From: Sediminibacterium sp.
GTDB taxonomy: Bacteria > Bacteroidota > Bacteroidia > Chitinophagales > Chitinophagaceae
Assembly: GCA_027490265.1 (NCBI GenBank)
Contig: JAIXYL010000058.1
Location: 1-35,041 of the forward strand
Direction: 5' to 3'
DNA length: 35,041 nt
Of this stretch, positions 33,906 to 35,041 are shown one piece after another (the stretch's first letter is position 1; every line of letters starts with the position of its first letter). Position numbers and translations under genes: made by a program. The notes beneath the pieces were generated by a model. The model did not search any database. It worked only from the letters and a program-made list of their open reading frames with translations, and was not told where the DNA came from.

Positions 33906-33963
33906 TCCGTTATACAATGGAGCTGCTTGCAGGGCAGCCAAAATTTCATGGCAAAGGTACAAA

Positions 33964-35041
33964 CTATCGGCCAAACGGTAAAGCAAGCCTGATACCACTA
34001 TTGGCTGCGCCGCCTTTTTCAATAGACCGGATATAATCTACTCGAATCACTTTGAAAATATTTTCCAAGCCAACAAAATATTCCAAGTAATAATTGCCTT
34101 TCTCCATCAATAAACTATTAGCGCCTGTTACCAAGAACCAATTTAATTTTTTGAACCCAGGAATTTTATTGGTTAGCAAACCATTTAAATGGTATTCAAT
34201 ATGACCTGTACTATAGAATGAAGCAGTGTTGCTAAATCTGTAATAAGGGGCTAACTGGAATGAGCGCGTAAACGGTCCCGCAAAAAGCACCTGATTGCCT
34301 AAGAAATGAATTTGATCAGGTTCAAATACTTTGTCTTTTTGTAAGAAGCCACCAGCAGCAAAAGCATAATTTAATTCCCCAGCCAATTTTAGATCTAACT
34401 CATCAGAGATGCCGAATCGCCATTTGGTATAATTGGCATCGGCACCAAATACGCCAGCAACCGCTTTTGTAATGGATAAATTAAACGTTGGATAGCCAGA
34501 CCCAATATTCACTTTACGGTCTGGATATTCAATATATTTTGCACCAGGTAACCAAGACAAGCCAGCACTAATGATTAATGCTTGATGTCGTTGCATTGGC
34601 CCAGGACCAAATTCTGCAGGATGATTGGGGGTTATCTCTCTATTGGGGATATTTTTCCAAAAAGCAACATCAGGTAAATTAGACAATGCACGTCTATCTT
34701 GGTATTGAATGATTCCAGAAAAATTTAGTCCATTCCCAATACCAGCGTTGTAATTCAATCTTAAAAAATCGGCTTCATAAATTTTCATGAAATTTTGCTC
34801 ACGCATCAAGGTATAATAAGTATTAATGAACTCGGTAATGGGAGCAGCATTATTGAATTGAAAAACTTTTCTTCCACCTGAAATATTAAATGATTGAATA
34901 TATTTTTTTCCAAAAGTATAATTTACAGCAACGGATGGATTGAAGTGTTTATTGGCAAAACCATACCTGAATTCAGGAATGATTGAAAGTGATTTTCTGC
35001 CTTCCATTTCTTTACGCCATTGTGGTGCAAAATTGATGACA
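33964..35041 (-). CDS. DUF5686-type outer-membrane protein, C-terminal part (cut by right edge)
   Basis: The frame is open from the right edge to the stop at 33964, giving about 358 residues; the ATG at 35007 is internal, because the frame continues upstream without a stop (VINFAPQWRKEMEGRKS). The sequence has the look of the C-terminal barrel region of DUF5686/carboxypeptidase-like regulatory domain proteins: PEFRYGFANKHFNPSVAVNY, ISGGRKVFQFNNAAPI, LNYNAGIGNGLNFSG, and a final GIRLALPFGR. These are predicted outer-membrane proteins of unknown role. The N-terminal CarboxypepD_reg-like domain would lie beyond the window. There is an 86-base gap to trhO. Confidence 0.8.
   Translation of the reverse strand, partial: VINFAPQWRKEMEGRKSLSIIPEFRYGFANKHFNPSVAVNYTFGKKYIQSFNISGGRKVFQFNNAAPITEFINTYYTLMREQNFMKIYEADFLRLNYNAGIGNGLNFSGIIQYQDRRALSNLPDVAFWKNIPNREITPNHPAEFGPGPMQRHQALIISAGLSWLPGAKYIEYPDRKVNIGSGYPTFNLSITKAVAGVFGADANYTKWRFGISDELDLKLAGELNYAFAAGGFLQKDKVFEPDQIHFLGNQVLFAGPFTRSFQLAPYYRFSNTASFYSTGHIEYHLNGLLTNKIPGFKKLNWFLVTGANSLLMEKGNYYLEYFVGLENIFKVIRVDYIRSIEKGGAANSGIRLALPFGR

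Noticed and set aside
33964..35007. Reading the right-edge gene as complete from the ATG at 35007
   Set aside because: The frame stays open to the edge and the residues upstream fit the family, so the ATG is internal.
1..35041. Phage, insertion sequence, CRISPR or toxin-antitoxin content
   Set aside because: No transposase, integrase, direct-repeat array or paired small toxin genes were found; the genes are typical core functions.

Overview
The window looks like chromosomal core DNA from a Bacteroidetes bacterium, most likely Chitinophagaceae or a close relative (inferred from gene content, not from a search). The evidence is TonB-dependent receptors with and without a carboxypeptidase-like N-terminal domain, a SprE/PorW-like type IX secretion protein, BshC for bacillithiol, a DUF5686-type outer-membrane protein, moderately AT-rich coding sequence, and the Bacteroidetes -7 promoter motif TAnnTTTG in front of many genes. 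I see no phage, insertion sequence, CRISPR array, tRNA or rRNA. Genes are densely packed and no gene-free stretch exceeds 300 bases.

Layout. 1-331 is the N-terminal part of an exported protein of unknown function. 575-2577 is the most unusual locus. It holds a tiny lipoprotein made mostly of a DTTAATV heptad repeat, transcribed away from an ECF sigma factor, and next to the sigma factor a one-piece membrane protein that joins an anti-sigma-like cytoplasmic domain to a periplasmic HtrA-type serine protease. Inverted GTAACCC boxes lie between the divergent transcripts. 2648-9118 is housekeeping and hydrolases: a nucleotidyltransferase, a PLP enzyme, an unknown exported protein, LipB, an RluD-like pseudouridine synthase, a subtilase and a DinB protein. 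9199-12587 holds YceI, SucC, a SprT-like metalloprotein, a small membrane protein, and a 131-residue protein that resembles the N-terminal part of Bacteroidetes M23 peptidases but has no peptidase domain. 12662-18018 carries the SprE/PorW-like protein and a class A penicillin-binding protein. 18019-25480 has BshC, a D-amino-acid dehydrogenase-like flavoenzyme, a sterol desaturase/AGMO-like enzyme, cytidine deaminase, signal peptidase I and an NtrC-like regulator without its DNA-binding domain. 25505-35041 has two TonB-dependent receptors, pyruvate dehydrogenase E1 beta, PurC, the tRNA hydroxylase TrhO, and the C-terminal part of a DUF5686-type protein cut by the window edge.

How the genes relate. 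Envelope functions dominate: signal peptidase I, PBP1A, the SprE/PorW-like protein, the receptors, the subtilase and the sigma/protease locus. Central metabolism is represented by SucC, PdhB and LipB; LipB makes the lipoyl groups that the pyruvate and 2-oxoglutarate dehydrogenase complexes need. The best candidate for an undescribed system is the 575-2577 locus, a possible signalling module in which the anti-sigma factor is itself a periplasmic protease.
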